Positions 8,340 through 17,290 of a stretch of 64,000 bases of DNA are shown here, piece by piece. Location: contig JAIBCL010000008.1 of the NCBI GenBank assembly GCA_019694165.1, positions 62,001-126,000 of the forward strand. Direction: 5' to 3'. The notes under the pieces were generated by a model, which was given only the letters and a program-made list of their open reading frames with translations, searched no databases and was not told the origin of the DNA. Source of the stretch: Verrucomicrobiaceae bacterium (GTDB lineage: Bacteria > Verrucomicrobiota > Verrucomicrobiia > Verrucomicrobiales > Verrucomicrobiaceae). Numbering within the stretch: position 1 is the stretch's first letter; each line of letters begins with the position of its first letter. The position numbers and the translations under genes were made by a program.

Positions 8340-10439
8340 ATGATTCACTCGTCTCACTCCAGCCGCCGGACCTTTTTGCAAACATCGAGCCTCACTGCTC
8401 TCGGGTTTCCTTTTCTCGGCGGCTTCAAATCGAGCACGAGCCTCGCGGCGGATGCGCCTGTGGCGAAGTCGGCGGCGGAGATCGTTCCGCTGAATCGCCA
8501 TCCGCGCATGATGCAGGACTGGCTCGTCGAGCAGGTGCGGGCTGCTGAGCTACGTGGCAATGCGCGGCGCGATGCTTTGAAGACGAGGGCGGATGCGGAA
8601 GCCTATGTGAAGTCCGTGCAGGAGCGCATCCGTCAGAGCTTCGGACCGATGTCGGAAAAGACGCCGCTGAATGCGAAGATCGCACGCACCACCGAGCGCG
8701 ATGGCTACAAGATCGAACACATCTATTTCGAGAGCCGGCCGGGTTATCTCGTCACCGGCAATTTTTATCTGCCAACGAATCGCAAAATGCCGATGCCCGG
8801 AGTCATCGGCGTTTGCGGGCACTCTTACAATGGCAAGGCGGAGAAGGCGTATCAGAGCTTCGCGCAAGGTCTCGCACGACAGGGTATGGCGTGTTTTCTG
8901 ATCGATCCCGTCGGTCAGGGCGAGCGCTTTCAGTATCTCAATGACAAGCTCGCCTCACGACTCGGCGGCGGCGTGAGCGAGCACATTCAAATGGGCAATC
9001 TGCAGACGCTGGTCGGTGAATTCATCGGGGCATGGTTCGCGTGGGACGGCATCCGCGCGCTCGACTATCTGCTCACGCGACCGGAGATCGATCCGAAGCA
9101 TGTCGGCGTGACGGGCAATTCCGGCGGCGGCACGCAAACGACGTGGCTCTGCGGACTCGAACCGCGCTTCACGATGGCCGCGCCTTCGTGTTTCGTGACG
9201 ACGTTTCTGCGCAACGCCGAAAACGAACTGCCCGCCGACACGGAGCAATGTCCGCCGCGTTGCCTCGCGCTCAATCTCGATCACAGCGACTTCCTCGCCG
9301 CGATGGCGCCGAAGCCGGTGATCGTGATGTCGCAGGAAAAAGATTTCTTCGACACTCGCGGCTCTGCCGAAGCTTACGAGCGGCTGAAAAAACTCTACAC
9401 GCTGCTCGGCAAGCCGGAGAATATCCAGCTTCAGGTCGGCCCCGATCCACACGGCTACACGCAGGCAAATCGCGAGGCGATGTATCGCTTCTTCGGCAAG
9501 GCCACGGGCACGGCGATGGCAGCCGCAGATCCCGAGATCAAAGTCGAGAAAGACGAAGATCTCTGGTGCACACCGCACGGACAGGTCGGCGAATTGAACT
9601 CGCGCACGCTGATGTCGTTCACGAAGGCGAAGGCCGAATCGCTCGCAGCCAAACGCACCGCCTTGCAGGGCGACGCGCTGAACAAAGCGGTGCGCGATGT
9701 TTTGAAACTCCCGACGCCCGCCAAACAGCCGCCTTACTACCGCATCCCGCGTGGAGCCGGCGCGCGGAAATATCCGACGAAGAGCTACTGCCACTACGCC
9801 GTCGAGACCGAGCCGCACATCGAGGCTTTCGTCACGCGACTCAGCGACGAAGCGCTCATTTCGCGCATTCCGAAATCCGACAAGCCTGCCGTGCTCTACA
9901 TTTCTCATCGTTCCGCCGACGCCGAACTGCGCGACGAGCCGCTGATCAAAGAACTCATCGCCGCCGCGCCGGAATCCGTCTTCTACGCCTGCGATGTTCG
10001 CGGCATCGGCGATTCACAGCCAAACACCTGCGGCGCAAACACCTTCCTCAGCCCCTACGGCAGCCACTACTTCTACGCCGCGCATGGTTTGATGCTCGAT
10101 CGTCCGCTTCTTGGTCAGCGCACACACGACGTGCTGCGCGTCATCCAGCTTCTCGTCGCCGCCGGGCACAAGGACATCCATCTCGCCGCCCGCGGCTGGG
10201 GCGCGCTGCCCGCCGCGTTTGCCGCGCTGCTTTCCAGCGACGTGAAACAGGTCACACTTAAGAACGCCCTGACTTCATTCGCCGACCTCGCCTCCGACGC
10301 CGACGCCAAATGGCCCTATGCCGTGATGCTGCCCGATGTGCTCCGTCACTTCGATCTCCCGGACTGCTACGCCGCGCTGCAGTCGAAGAATCTGAAGCTC
10401 ATCGAGCCATGGGGTGCGGCAGATGGAATGGCGGCCTGA
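8340..10439 (+). CDS. Exported alpha/beta-hydrolase (acetylxylan-esterase-like) with a second, degenerate hydrolase domain
   Basis: The ATG at 8340 opens with a twin-arginine-like signal (SSRRTFLQTSS); the frame is open upstream but without a sensible start. The 699-residue product has two halves. Residues about 100-390 form an alpha/beta-hydrolase with oxyanion strand GVIGVCGHSYNG, nucleophile elbow GVTGNSGGG (Ser261), and a late Asp/His pair (SQEKDFFDTRG, GPDPHGYT). Residues about 430-690 look like a second hydrolase fold (VFYACDVRGIGDSQPN), but the elbow reads AARGWGALP with no serine. The likely role is de-esterification of plant or algal polysaccharide in the periplasm; the exact substrate is unknown. 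A TATTCT box ends 7 bp before the ATG, but there is no clear -35. Confidence 0.88.
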   Translation: MIHSSHSSRRTFLQTSSLTALGFPFLGGFKSSTSLAADAPVAKSAAEIVPLNRHPRMMQDWLVEQVRAAELRGNARRDALKTRADAEAYVKSVQERIRQSFGPMSEKTPLNAKIARTTERDGYKIEHIYFESRPGYLVTGNFYLPTNRKMPMPGVIGVCGHSYNGKAEKAYQSFAQGLARQGMACFLIDPVGQGERFQYLNDKLASRLGGGVSEHIQMGNLQTLVGEFIGAWFAWDGIRALDYLLTRPEIDPKHVGVTGNSGGGTQTTWLCGLEPRFTMAAPSCFVTTFLRNAENELPADTEQCPPRCLALNLDHSDFLAAMAPKPVIVMSQEKDFFDTRGSAEAYERLKKLYTLLGKPENIQLQVGPDPHGYTQANREAMYRFFGKATGTAMAAADPEIKVEKDEDLWCTPHGQVGELNSRTLMSFTKAKAESLAAKRTALQGDALNKAVRDVLKLPTPAKQPPYYRIPRGAGARKYPTKSYCHYAVETEPHIEAFVTRLSDEALISRIPKSDKPAVLYISHRSADAELRDEPLIKELIAAAPESVFYACDVRGIGDSQPNTCGANTFLSPYGSHYFYAAHGLMLDRPLLGQRTHDVLRVIQLLVAAGHKDIHLAARGWGALPAAFAALLSSDVKQVTLKNALTSFADLASDADAKWPYAVMLPDVLRHFDLPDCYAALQSKNLKLIEPWGAADGMAA

Positions 10440-10528
10440 CTCTTTTCCATGGCATGTGCCGGGAGCGTCCCTGGATGGTGATGAGCGAGCTGAGCAAGAG
10501 CCCTTCCGTCAGGCGCGTTCGTTCGCTC

Positions 10529-11887
10529 ATGTCCACGCCCGTTTCTTCTTCCGCCAGTCGCCGCCAGTTCATCAAGTCCGCATCGGCAGCCGCTGCGTTC
10601 GGTTTTCAAATCGTGCCGCGTCATGTGATCGGCGGTCCGGGCTTCACGCCACCGAGCGAGAAGCTGAACCTCGGCTGCATCGGCGTCGGCGGCCAGGGTG
10701 CCGGGGACATGCGCGACATGGATGAGTCAGGACTCGTGAATATCGTCGCGCTTTGCGACGTGGACCTTGAACGCGCCGCGCCGAACATCAAGAAGTACCC
10801 CAAAGCGAGGCTGCACCGCGATTTCCGCAAGCTCATCGAGCAGCAGAAGGACATCGACGCCGTGCTCGTCGCCACGCCGGATCACGTTCATGCGCCGGCC
10901 AGCATCATGGCGATGCGTGCGGGGCGCCATGTTTACGTCGAGAAGCCGCTCGCGCACACGATCGAGGAGGCGAGAAGGATGCGGGAGGTTGCGGTTGAAA
11001 CAAAACGCGTGACACAAATGGGCAACCAGGGCCATGCGGACGAGGGAGGGAGGCTCATGCGGGAGTGGATTCAGGCGGGCGTGATCGGCAGGGTGTCCGA
11101 GGTGCATGTGTGGTCGGATCGCCCCGGCAAGTTCTGGGATACGCAGGGGAAGCGCTATCCCGCCGACACGCCGCCCGCGCCAGTCTCGCTCGACTGGGAT
11201 CTCTGGATCGGCCCCGCAAAATCGCGGCCGTATCACCCGGACTTCTGCCCGCGCAAGTGGCGCGGCTGGTGGAATTTCGGGAATGGAGCGCTCGGTGACA
11301 TGGCCGTGCACAATGCCGACCCCGCCTTCTATGCGCTTGATCTGGACATGCCCGACTGGGTCGAGGCGCAGAATGGCCCGAACAACAACGAGTCTTACCC
11401 CGCGTGGAGCATCATCACCTATCACTTCCCCGCCAAAGGTGACCGCCCCGCCGTGAAGATGATCTGGTACGACGGCGGCAAAATGCCGCCGAGTCCGCCC
11501 CGCTTTGAGGACGGCCGCAAGCTCGGCGACAACGGCATCTACTTCGTCGGCGACAAAGGCTGCATCCTCGCCGGAGGCTGGTCCGGCACGCCGCGTCTCG
11601 TGCCAGAGGCGCGCATGAAGGACTTCGTCATGCCAGCGAAGACGATTCCGCGCTGCACCGTCGGCCACCGCAAGGAATGGATCCTCGCGTGCAAATCTGG
11701 AAGGCCCGAGGACGCGAAATCCGGGTTCTGGTATTCCGCGCCCTTCACCGAGTCGCTGCTCATCGGCCTGCTCGCCGTGCGCTTCGGCAGACGCATCGAG
11801 TGGGATGCCGTGAATGCCACGGCGAAGAACTGCCCCGAGGCCGACGGATTCATCCGCAAACAGTATCGCGCGGGCTACGGGATTTGA
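10529..11887 (+). CDS. Twin-arginine-exported Gfo/Idh/MocA family oxidoreductase (second copy)
   Basis: The product is 452 residues from the ATG at 10529, chosen because it puts SASRRQFIKSASAAAAF at the N-terminus. Dinucleotide binding is shown by LGCIGVGGQGAGDM and IVALCDVD, and the catalytic Lys motif by VYVEKPLAHTIEEA. Downstream, RKWRGWWNFGNGALGDMAVHNADPAFYALDL is the family pattern for the substrate domain. It shares the fold and signal type with the protein at 7017-8300 but is clearly divergent. The gene follows the esterase after 89 bp on the same strand, so the two may be one transcript. Substrate unknown. Confidence 0.93.
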   Translation: MSTPVSSSASRRQFIKSASAAAAFGFQIVPRHVIGGPGFTPPSEKLNLGCIGVGGQGAGDMRDMDESGLVNIVALCDVDLERAAPNIKKYPKARLHRDFRKLIEQQKDIDAVLVATPDHVHAPASIMAMRAGRHVYVEKPLAHTIEEARRMREVAVETKRVTQMGNQGHADEGGRLMREWIQAGVIGRVSEVHVWSDRPGKFWDTQGKRYPADTPPAPVSLDWDLWIGPAKSRPYHPDFCPRKWRGWWNFGNGALGDMAVHNADPAFYALDLDMPDWVEAQNGPNNNESYPAWSIITYHFPAKGDRPAVKMIWYDGGKMPPSPPRFEDGRKLGDNGIYFVGDKGCILAGGWSGTPRLVPEARMKDFVMPAKTIPRCTVGHRKEWILACKSGRPEDAKSGFWYSAPFTESLLIGLLAVRFGRRIEWDAVNATAKNCPEADGFIRKQYRAGYGI

Positions 11888-11992
11888 TCCGCCAGGGCAA
11901 TCCCACAGCGCAAGACCAGCCGTGTTCCTGCTCATTCACGCACGCGGCCTCATGGCGACACTCCGCGGCACGCAAGCCGCAGAGAGTTCAAA

Positions 11993-12077
11993 TGGTGCTC
12001 GGGAAGGGACTCGAACCCTTAAGCCTTGCGGCACAAGATCCTTAGTCTTGCGCGTATACCAATTCCGCCACCCGAGC
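11993..12077 (-). tRNA. tRNA-Leu, anticodon AAG (reads CUU)
   Basis: Acceptor GCTCGGG pairs with CCCGAGC, the D-arm is the class-II leucine form (GGCGGAATTGGTATACGC), the anticodon stem CAAGA/TCTTG encloses loop CTAAGGA, the long variable arm is present, the T-loop is TTCGAGT, and CCA is encoded. The anticodon on the minus strand is AAG (plus 12041-12043). The other loop register does not pair. A34 would normally be edited to inosine by TadA. Confidence 0.92.
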
Positions 12078-12107
12078 GAGGTGCCTCTGCTGGAAAACAG
12101 GGCGGCG

Positions 12108-12135
12108 AATATAGCTTCCCGGGCAGATATGCAAA
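12108..12135 (-). promoter_or_regulatory. Promoter for tRNA-Leu
   Basis: On the minus strand, TTTGCA (12135-12130) and TATATT (12113-12108) are 16 bp apart, about 30 bp before the tRNA 5' end. The region is distinctly AT-richer than its surroundings. Confidence 0.5.
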
Positions 12136-12294
12136 CGGAGATTTCCGGAGCACACTCGGGGACCATGCGAAACGCGTCTGCGGCTCCGGCGCGACGCGGT
12201 AACGACTTCTCCGTCAGCGAAGCACCCGGCGGCAACCGCCGAGGACAAATGAGCGCTGGAAAAGACGGGTGATTGCGTTGAAATAGCGGCTCCT

Positions 12295-14640
12295 ATGTTC
12301 ATGAAAAACTTCAACCGGCTGCTGCTCACGGCCGTCTGCGCGCTCTCCGGGCTGGTGCCATGCGTGCACGCCCAGCAGAAGAAGAAAACCGCTGACGCGC
12401 CCGCCGCGAAGAAGTCCGGTGCGTCACCAGATGACAAGCAGGCGCAGCAGTCCGAGCCCGCACCCCGGACCGGTGAGAAAACGCAACCCCGCGGGAATTC
12501 TGATGCCGGAATCCCTGACGGGAGGCCGGCGGCGGCTGACAGTGATGCCGCAACGCCGACGGCGCCAAAGCACACGTCGTTCGATCTGAAGGCCGACCAG
12601 GTGGAACGCTTCCGAAAGCTGCTGCCGAAGTCGTTTGTGAAGCTCACGAACCGCGACCGTTTTCACATCGTGGCCATCGGCGATGCGGACGTGGAGGCGG
12701 GCTTGCACGATGCGACGGATGAAGACCTGCTCAAGACCACCGCAGGCAGCTTCGCGAAGGAACTCGCCATGCAGTTCTACTACACGGGCGGCGTGCGCGT
12801 CGTGCGGCCTGCTCCGACGAAGGCAAAAAAAGCGAAGGACGGGAAGGTGGTGACGCAACTGGGCCCCGAGATCACCGTGCGGCTGCTGCGGCGCGACGAC
12901 AAGATGATGATCCACGCGATGCAGTCCGTCACTACGCACGGCGCGGAGAATCAACCCGACCTTGTGATCGTGGGCTTCGGAGTCAATGACGCGCTCAACG
13001 GGCTGGATGCCGGGGCCTTTGCCAAATCGCTGCAGGAAGTGATCACCACCGTGCGCGCGCGTGGAGCGGAGCTGGTGCTGCTGGGACCGACGCTCACGAC
13101 GACTGATCCCGCGGAAGAGAGCCTCGGCACGACACGCGCATATGCCGACACGATGCGCGACGTCGCCGCAGACAGCGGGGTGTTCTTCATGGACGGTGGT
13201 GATCTCGCACCGCTCGTGGCCGTGTCCGCCGATGTGAAGGAGCCGGAGCAGATATTCGATCAGGTGGTGAAACAGTACCGCCGCTTCTTCGACCCTGCCG
13301 ACCTCGTCCACCCGCGTGCAGAGATTTATCGTTCCATCGGCAAACGCATCTTCACCGAGCTGACCAGCGGACCCGACGCCTCCCCCTGGTCCATCGAAGG
13401 CGGCGCGGCGGTCTTTGAGTCTCCGGACAAATTTGCGCTGACCTACGAAATCAAAAACAAGTCCGACGAGGAGCGGACCTTCGTGGCGCTGCCGCTCGTG
13501 TCCCATGAATGGAAGCCAATGGACGCCGCCCCGGAAATCACTCTGAAAGCCGGTGAGACCAGGCCGGTGAAGGCGAGCTATGCGCGACGTCCGGGCGCAA
13601 GCGGCGGGCTGCCCGCCCATGAACCTCTGCTACGCCTGCCGGTGCTGGTGAGCGGCGGCGGCAGCACGCGCGTGGAGGTGGTACGCGCCACCGTGAGTCC
13701 CTTCGCCTTTCTTTGGAAGCTGGCGACGCTCTTCAACCAGGAGAGCGCTTTCACGCTCGAGAACTTGCTCATCAACACGACCGCTACGCCGCTTGACGGC
13801 ACATGGTCCGCGGAGTGGCTCGGACAGAAACGGAACGGCCAGTTCTCCCTCGCCGCGGGAGAAAAGAAGCCGCTCGGCGTGTCCTTCGAGCTGCCTGCCG
13901 CGCCCGATCCCTGGCGGCAAACGAGTCCCCTGACGATGGAAGTGAATGCCGGCGGCTTGAAGATGCGCTTCGACCGCACCATCGAGATTTCCCGGAACCT
14001 CGGCCTGCGGCAGACGGTGCCGCTCACACCTTTGTCCGAGCCTGACAAAGCACCCGGCCCATCGGCCACACCCGGCGTGCGCCTGAGGATCGATGCGGAC
14101 GCGAACTCGCTCTTTCTGACCTATGAGATGAACGGCTTCAACATTGAGGATCGAGGTGCCGGCAGGGGTGCCTTCGGCTGCCAGCTCGCGCTCGACGCGC
14201 GCTCGTATGGCAAGCGCCTCGGCTTCGGCGCCGTGGAGGCGCTGCAGCTCTACGGCAGGGCGGCGGACGGCGACTACGTGTTTGAGAATCCCCAGCCATG
14301 GGCGTTTGGCACCGGCTACTCTGCCACCTACGACCCTCAGTACATCCGTGGGCTGCTCTCCAGCACCGGGAGCGGCGCACGGCGCTTCACCATCACGCTG
14401 CCGCGCAGCTACCTCTACATGCACGAGTGGGCCATCGGGAACGGCAACAGCCAGCTGGGCATCCGCACCACGCTCGCCTTTTGGAAGGGGCCGCGCGACG
14501 GTGTGCCGGAGGGCGACTACCCGCACGATCTGGCCTTTTCCCTCGTGGCAAACGGCCGCCATCCCGACGATGCCGAAGGTCTCGCCGTGCTCGAACTTAC
14601 CGACCGCCCCACTTCGCGGTGGACGGTGAATCCGTTTTGA
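12295..14640 (+). CDS. Secreted SGNH/GDSL-hydrolase-like protein lacking the nucleophile serine
   Basis: The product is 781 residues with a signal peptide (LLLTAVCALSGLVPCVHAQ). A start at 12295 or the in-frame ATG at 12301 is equally possible. After a low-complexity Ala/Lys/Pro linker, residues about 115-355 have the SGNH blocks: block I reads VAIGDADVEAG where GDSxxxG is expected, block III is VIVGFGVNDALNG, and the final block is DLVHPRAEIY with the Asp-x-x-His pair. Ala131 replaces the catalytic Ser, so esterase activity is doubtful unless another residue serves. The C-terminal half (about 370-781) has beta-sandwich-like segments and a DOMON/CBM9-like end (FEIS... SLFLTYEMNGFNIEDRG). It may bind carbohydrate rather than cleave it. 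It lies on the same strand as the ABC transporter downstream. Confidence 0.75.
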   Translation: MFMKNFNRLLLTAVCALSGLVPCVHAQQKKKTADAPAAKKSGASPDDKQAQQSEPAPRTGEKTQPRGNSDAGIPDGRPAAADSDAATPTAPKHTSFDLKADQVERFRKLLPKSFVKLTNRDRFHIVAIGDADVEAGLHDATDEDLLKTTAGSFAKELAMQFYYTGGVRVVRPAPTKAKKAKDGKVVTQLGPEITVRLLRRDDKMMIHAMQSVTTHGAENQPDLVIVGFGVNDALNGLDAGAFAKSLQEVITTVRARGAELVLLGPTLTTTDPAEESLGTTRAYADTMRDVAADSGVFFMDGGDLAPLVAVSADVKEPEQIFDQVVKQYRRFFDPADLVHPRAEIYRSIGKRIFTELTSGPDASPWSIEGGAAVFESPDKFALTYEIKNKSDEERTFVALPLVSHEWKPMDAAPEITLKAGETRPVKASYARRPGASGGLPAHEPLLRLPVLVSGGGSTRVEVVRATVSPFAFLWKLATLFNQESAFTLENLLINTTATPLDGTWSAEWLGQKRNGQFSLAAGEKKPLGVSFELPAAPDPWRQTSPLTMEVNAGGLKMRFDRTIEISRNLGLRQTVPLTPLSEPDKAPGPSATPGVRLRIDADANSLFLTYEMNGFNIEDRGAGRGAFGCQLALDARSYGKRLGFGAVEALQLYGRAADGDYVFENPQPWAFGTGYSATYDPQYIRGLLSSTGSGARRFTITLPRSYLYMHEWAIGNGNSQLGIRTTLAFWKGPRDGVPEGDYPHDLAFSLVANGRHPDDAEGLAVLELTDRPTSRWTVNPF

Positions 14641-14798
14641 GAAACGTGCTCCCGCCATCCGAGCCACCACTTCCCCCGGCAATGGATGCCGGCCCCGTGA
14701 AGTCGCTTCCGTAACTTCAGCCCCTGCCAAGCTTCCTCAAACTCTGCGTCCTCTGATCGGTGGCAACTCGCCGCCCACCACCAAACCCGCCAACACAG

Positions 14799-16583
14799 AT
14801 GCCAAAGACCACCGAAGAACGCGCCGGCCGCAAACTCTGGGACCGCGAAGCGTGGCAGGGGACAAAATTCTTCCTGACCTACATCCGCCCTCACAAGTGG
14901 ATATTCATCGCCGCGCTCATCGCGCTCGCCATCTCGGGTGCGATGACCTTCTGGTTCTTCAAGCTCATGTTCGAGTTTGTGGGGCGGGTGCTCAATGGTG
15001 TGAACAGCGAGGGAATGCTGGAAGACTCCACGCGCACCACTGTCATCCTCATCAAGGTGGCTGCGGCGCTGGCATTTCTGGCCTTCTGGCGCATCTGGCT
15101 TTTCGCCAAGGTGTCCGAACGGGCGCTCGCCACCCTGCGGCGCGATTTGTTTTGCCGCATCATCCGCCTGCCGATGGCAACATTGAACCGCCACCGCATC
15201 GGCGAGCTGGGGTCGCGCCTCTCGAATGACGTCGAGACACTGCGCGAGACTCTCGTGTCCACCATCCCGCAGCTCATCCGTCATTCAGTCCTTCTCGTGT
15301 TCAGCGTGGGTGCGGTGCTTTATGTGTCCGTGAAACTCTCGCTCTTCATGCTCGCCTGCATTCCCGTGGTGATCGTGCTCATCGCCATTTTCGGCTCGCG
15401 CATCCGCCGCCTCACCCGGCGGGCCCAGGATGATCTTGCCGCCTCGCAGGTTGTCGTCGATGAGAGTCTCCAGTCGATCGTCAGTGTGAAGGCTTTTGCC
15501 AACGAGCGCCACGAGATGGAGCGGTACGAACGGAACATCAGCCGCTTCCTCGACACGGCGATTCACGCCTCGCTACCCCGTGCATCGTTCGTGGCCTTCA
15601 TCATCTTTTCATTCAGCACCGCGCTCACGCTCGTCATCTGGTATGCCGCCCGCATGGTCCATGCTGGCGAGATCGACCACGGAATGCTCATGATGTTCGG
15701 CGGTTTCAGCGGCATCGTGGCTCAGTCGGTGATGACCTTCGGCGAGCTGGTCACACAGATTCAGCGCGCACTCGGTGCCACGGATCGCGTGCGCGAAATC
15801 CTGGCCGAGGAGATGGAACCCGAGCCTACCGCCCAGGTTGAGCGTCTTCGTGGCGAGATCGAGATGCGCAGCGTGCGTTTCGCCTATCCTTCGCGGTCCG
15901 AAGTCACCGTGCTCACCGATTTCTCCTTCAAGGCGGCGGCAGGCCAGCGCATCGCCCTTGTCGGGCCCAGCGGGGCGGGCAAGTCAACGGTGGTTTCCCT
16001 GCTGCTCCGCTTTTATGATCCCATCGAGGGAGAGATTCTCATCGACGGCAAGCCCTCACATCAGATGCCGCTCTCGTCCCTGCGAAAAAACTTTGCCCTC
16101 GTGCCGCAGGAGGTGCTGCTCTTCGGCGGCACCATACGCGAGAACATTGCGTACGGCCGCCCCGGCGCGACGGAAGAAGAAGTCATCCGCGCGGCAAAAC
16201 TCGCCAATGCCGAGCAGTTCATCGACAAGCTGCCGGATGCGTACGACACGCTCGTCGGCGAGCGCGGGACTCAACTCAGCGGCGGCCAGCGCCAGCGGAT
16301 CGCCATCGCGCGCGCAATCCTGGCTGATCCTGCGATCTTGATCCTCGACGAAGCCACCAGCAGCCTCGACGCCGAGAGCGAGCGCCTTGTGCAGGACGCG
16401 CTCGACAAGCTCATGGCGAACCGCACCTCCATCATCATCGCACATCGTTTGAGCACCGTCCGCCGGGCCGATCAAATCCTCGTCCTTTCCGCCGGCACGA
16501 TCATCGAGCGCGGCACGCACGATGAACTCGTGGCCATCGATCACAGCCTCTACGCCACTCTCGCGAAGCTGCAACTCGAGTAG
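14799..16583 (+). CDS. ABC transporter, fused permease and ATP-binding protein (MsbA/exporter type)
   Basis: This is a half-transporter of 594 residues from the ATG at 14799; the frame also opens at a GTG at 14760. Residues about 15-330 form six membrane segments of an exporter permease, with FANERHEMERY as the usual coupling-helix region. The ATPase follows: Walker A GPSGAGKST at about 389, signature LSGGQRQRIAIARA at about 493, Walker B ILILDEATSS, and the H-loop IIAHRLST. The size and domain order match MsbA-like lipid or multidrug exporters. It would work as a homodimer in the inner membrane. There is no dedicated substrate gene nearby, so lipid A-core export is possible but not shown. 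Confidence 0.93.
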   Translation: MPKTTEERAGRKLWDREAWQGTKFFLTYIRPHKWIFIAALIALAISGAMTFWFFKLMFEFVGRVLNGVNSEGMLEDSTRTTVILIKVAAALAFLAFWRIWLFAKVSERALATLRRDLFCRIIRLPMATLNRHRIGELGSRLSNDVETLRETLVSTIPQLIRHSVLLVFSVGAVLYVSVKLSLFMLACIPVVIVLIAIFGSRIRRLTRRAQDDLAASQVVVDESLQSIVSVKAFANERHEMERYERNISRFLDTAIHASLPRASFVAFIIFSFSTALTLVIWYAARMVHAGEIDHGMLMMFGGFSGIVAQSVMTFGELVTQIQRALGATDRVREILAEEMEPEPTAQVERLRGEIEMRSVRFAYPSRSEVTVLTDFSFKAAAGQRIALVGPSGAGKSTVVSLLLRFYDPIEGEILIDGKPSHQMPLSSLRKNFALVPQEVLLFGGTIRENIAYGRPGATEEEVIRAAKLANAEQFIDKLPDAYDTLVGERGTQLSGGQRQRIAIARAILADPAILILDEATSSLDAESERLVQDALDKLMANRTSIIIAHRLSTVRRADQILVLSAGTIIERGTHDELVAIDHSLYATLAKLQLE

Positions 16584-16835
16584 CCGTTTTGATGACCGCT
16601 GTCCCGACGAAGTTCGGCTCAAACACGACGGGACCATCGGGTTTTGAGGCCAGAGGAGTGACTTCTGTGTTGATGGAGACTCTTCTCATGACATCGAGTT
16701 CCCGGCAGGATCGGTGACAGGTGATCAGCAGCGCTTCGTCTGACTCCGGCCTGCTGTGGGCCCCTCCAACTGCCTGTGTCTGACGTTTGCCGGCTGGGTC
16801 TCAATGGTTTTCTCGTGCCGATGGCGAGAATCAGT
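16584..16835. other. Gap without a recognisable gene
   Basis: Between the ABC transporter and the tRNA-Ser promoter I find no convincing gene. A minus-strand frame from 16689 reads like protein for about 35 residues (SINTEVTPLASKPDG...) and then runs into the antisense of the transporter, so it could be a relic but cannot be named. Confidence 0.4.
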
Positions 16836-16864
16836 TTGCGTCAGCCGGAGCAGCGCACTACCAT
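16836..16864 (+). promoter_or_regulatory. Promoter for tRNA-Ser
   Basis: TTGCGT (16836-16841) and TACCAT (16859-16864) are separated by 17 bp, about 33 bp before the tRNA 5' end. Confidence 0.45.
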
Positions 16865-16897
16865 CCGGCAACGTTTCGGCAAGGCTGCAAACTCAAC

Positions 16898-16990
16898 GGT
16901 GAGATGGCTGAGTGGTCGAAAGCGGCGCTTTGCTAAAGCGTTGTACGGTCAAAAGCCGTACCGAGGGTTCGAATCCCTCTCTCACCGCCA
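16898..16990 (+). tRNA. tRNA-Ser, anticodon GCU
   Basis: Acceptor GGTGAGA pairs with TCTCACC, the anticodon stem GCGCT/AGCGT encloses TTGCTAA with anticodon GCT, the long serine-type variable arm TACGGTCAAAAGCCGTA is present, the T-loop is TTCGAAT, the discriminator is G, and CCA is encoded at 16988-16990. Confidence 0.95.
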
Positions 16991-17222
16991 CTTCCTCGAA
17001 GAAGCGGAAGGAAGGAGTCGAAGGGCATGAGAGGCTGAGTGTGTGCGCCCGTTGCTCGGAACTCCGATGATCGATTTGCAGCCCGTGAGTCACCCGTGTA
17101 GGTCCCTAGCCTTGGTGCAACAGCGAAGCTCGTCGTCTTGCACCCGATTGGAACCGCTTATGGCTCAAGTCCGGAGGTGCCCCTTTTTTCGACTATCCCC
17201 GCCGATATCCGCCAAGAAGTGA

Positions 17223-17243
17223 CCCGCCTTTCAACGAGGCGGG
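17223..17243 (-). terminator. Hairpin after the giant surface-protein gene
   Basis: CCCGCCT (17223-17229) and AGGCGGG (17237-17243) form a perfect 7-bp stem with a 7-base loop, 47 bp after the stop codon at 17291. There is no strong U-run on the minus strand, so it may be a factor-assisted terminator or an mRNA-stabilising stem. Confidence 0.45.
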
Positions 17244-17290
17244 CCACGCAGAGGAGTGCAATGCAGGTTCAGGAGCGCGCGGCGGAATGC

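Noticed and set aside
16501..16689. Minus-strand frame starting MRRVSINTEVTPLASKPDG
   Set aside because: The first 35 residues look protein-like, but the frame runs into the antisense of the ABC transporter, has no ribosome site and no recognisable family.
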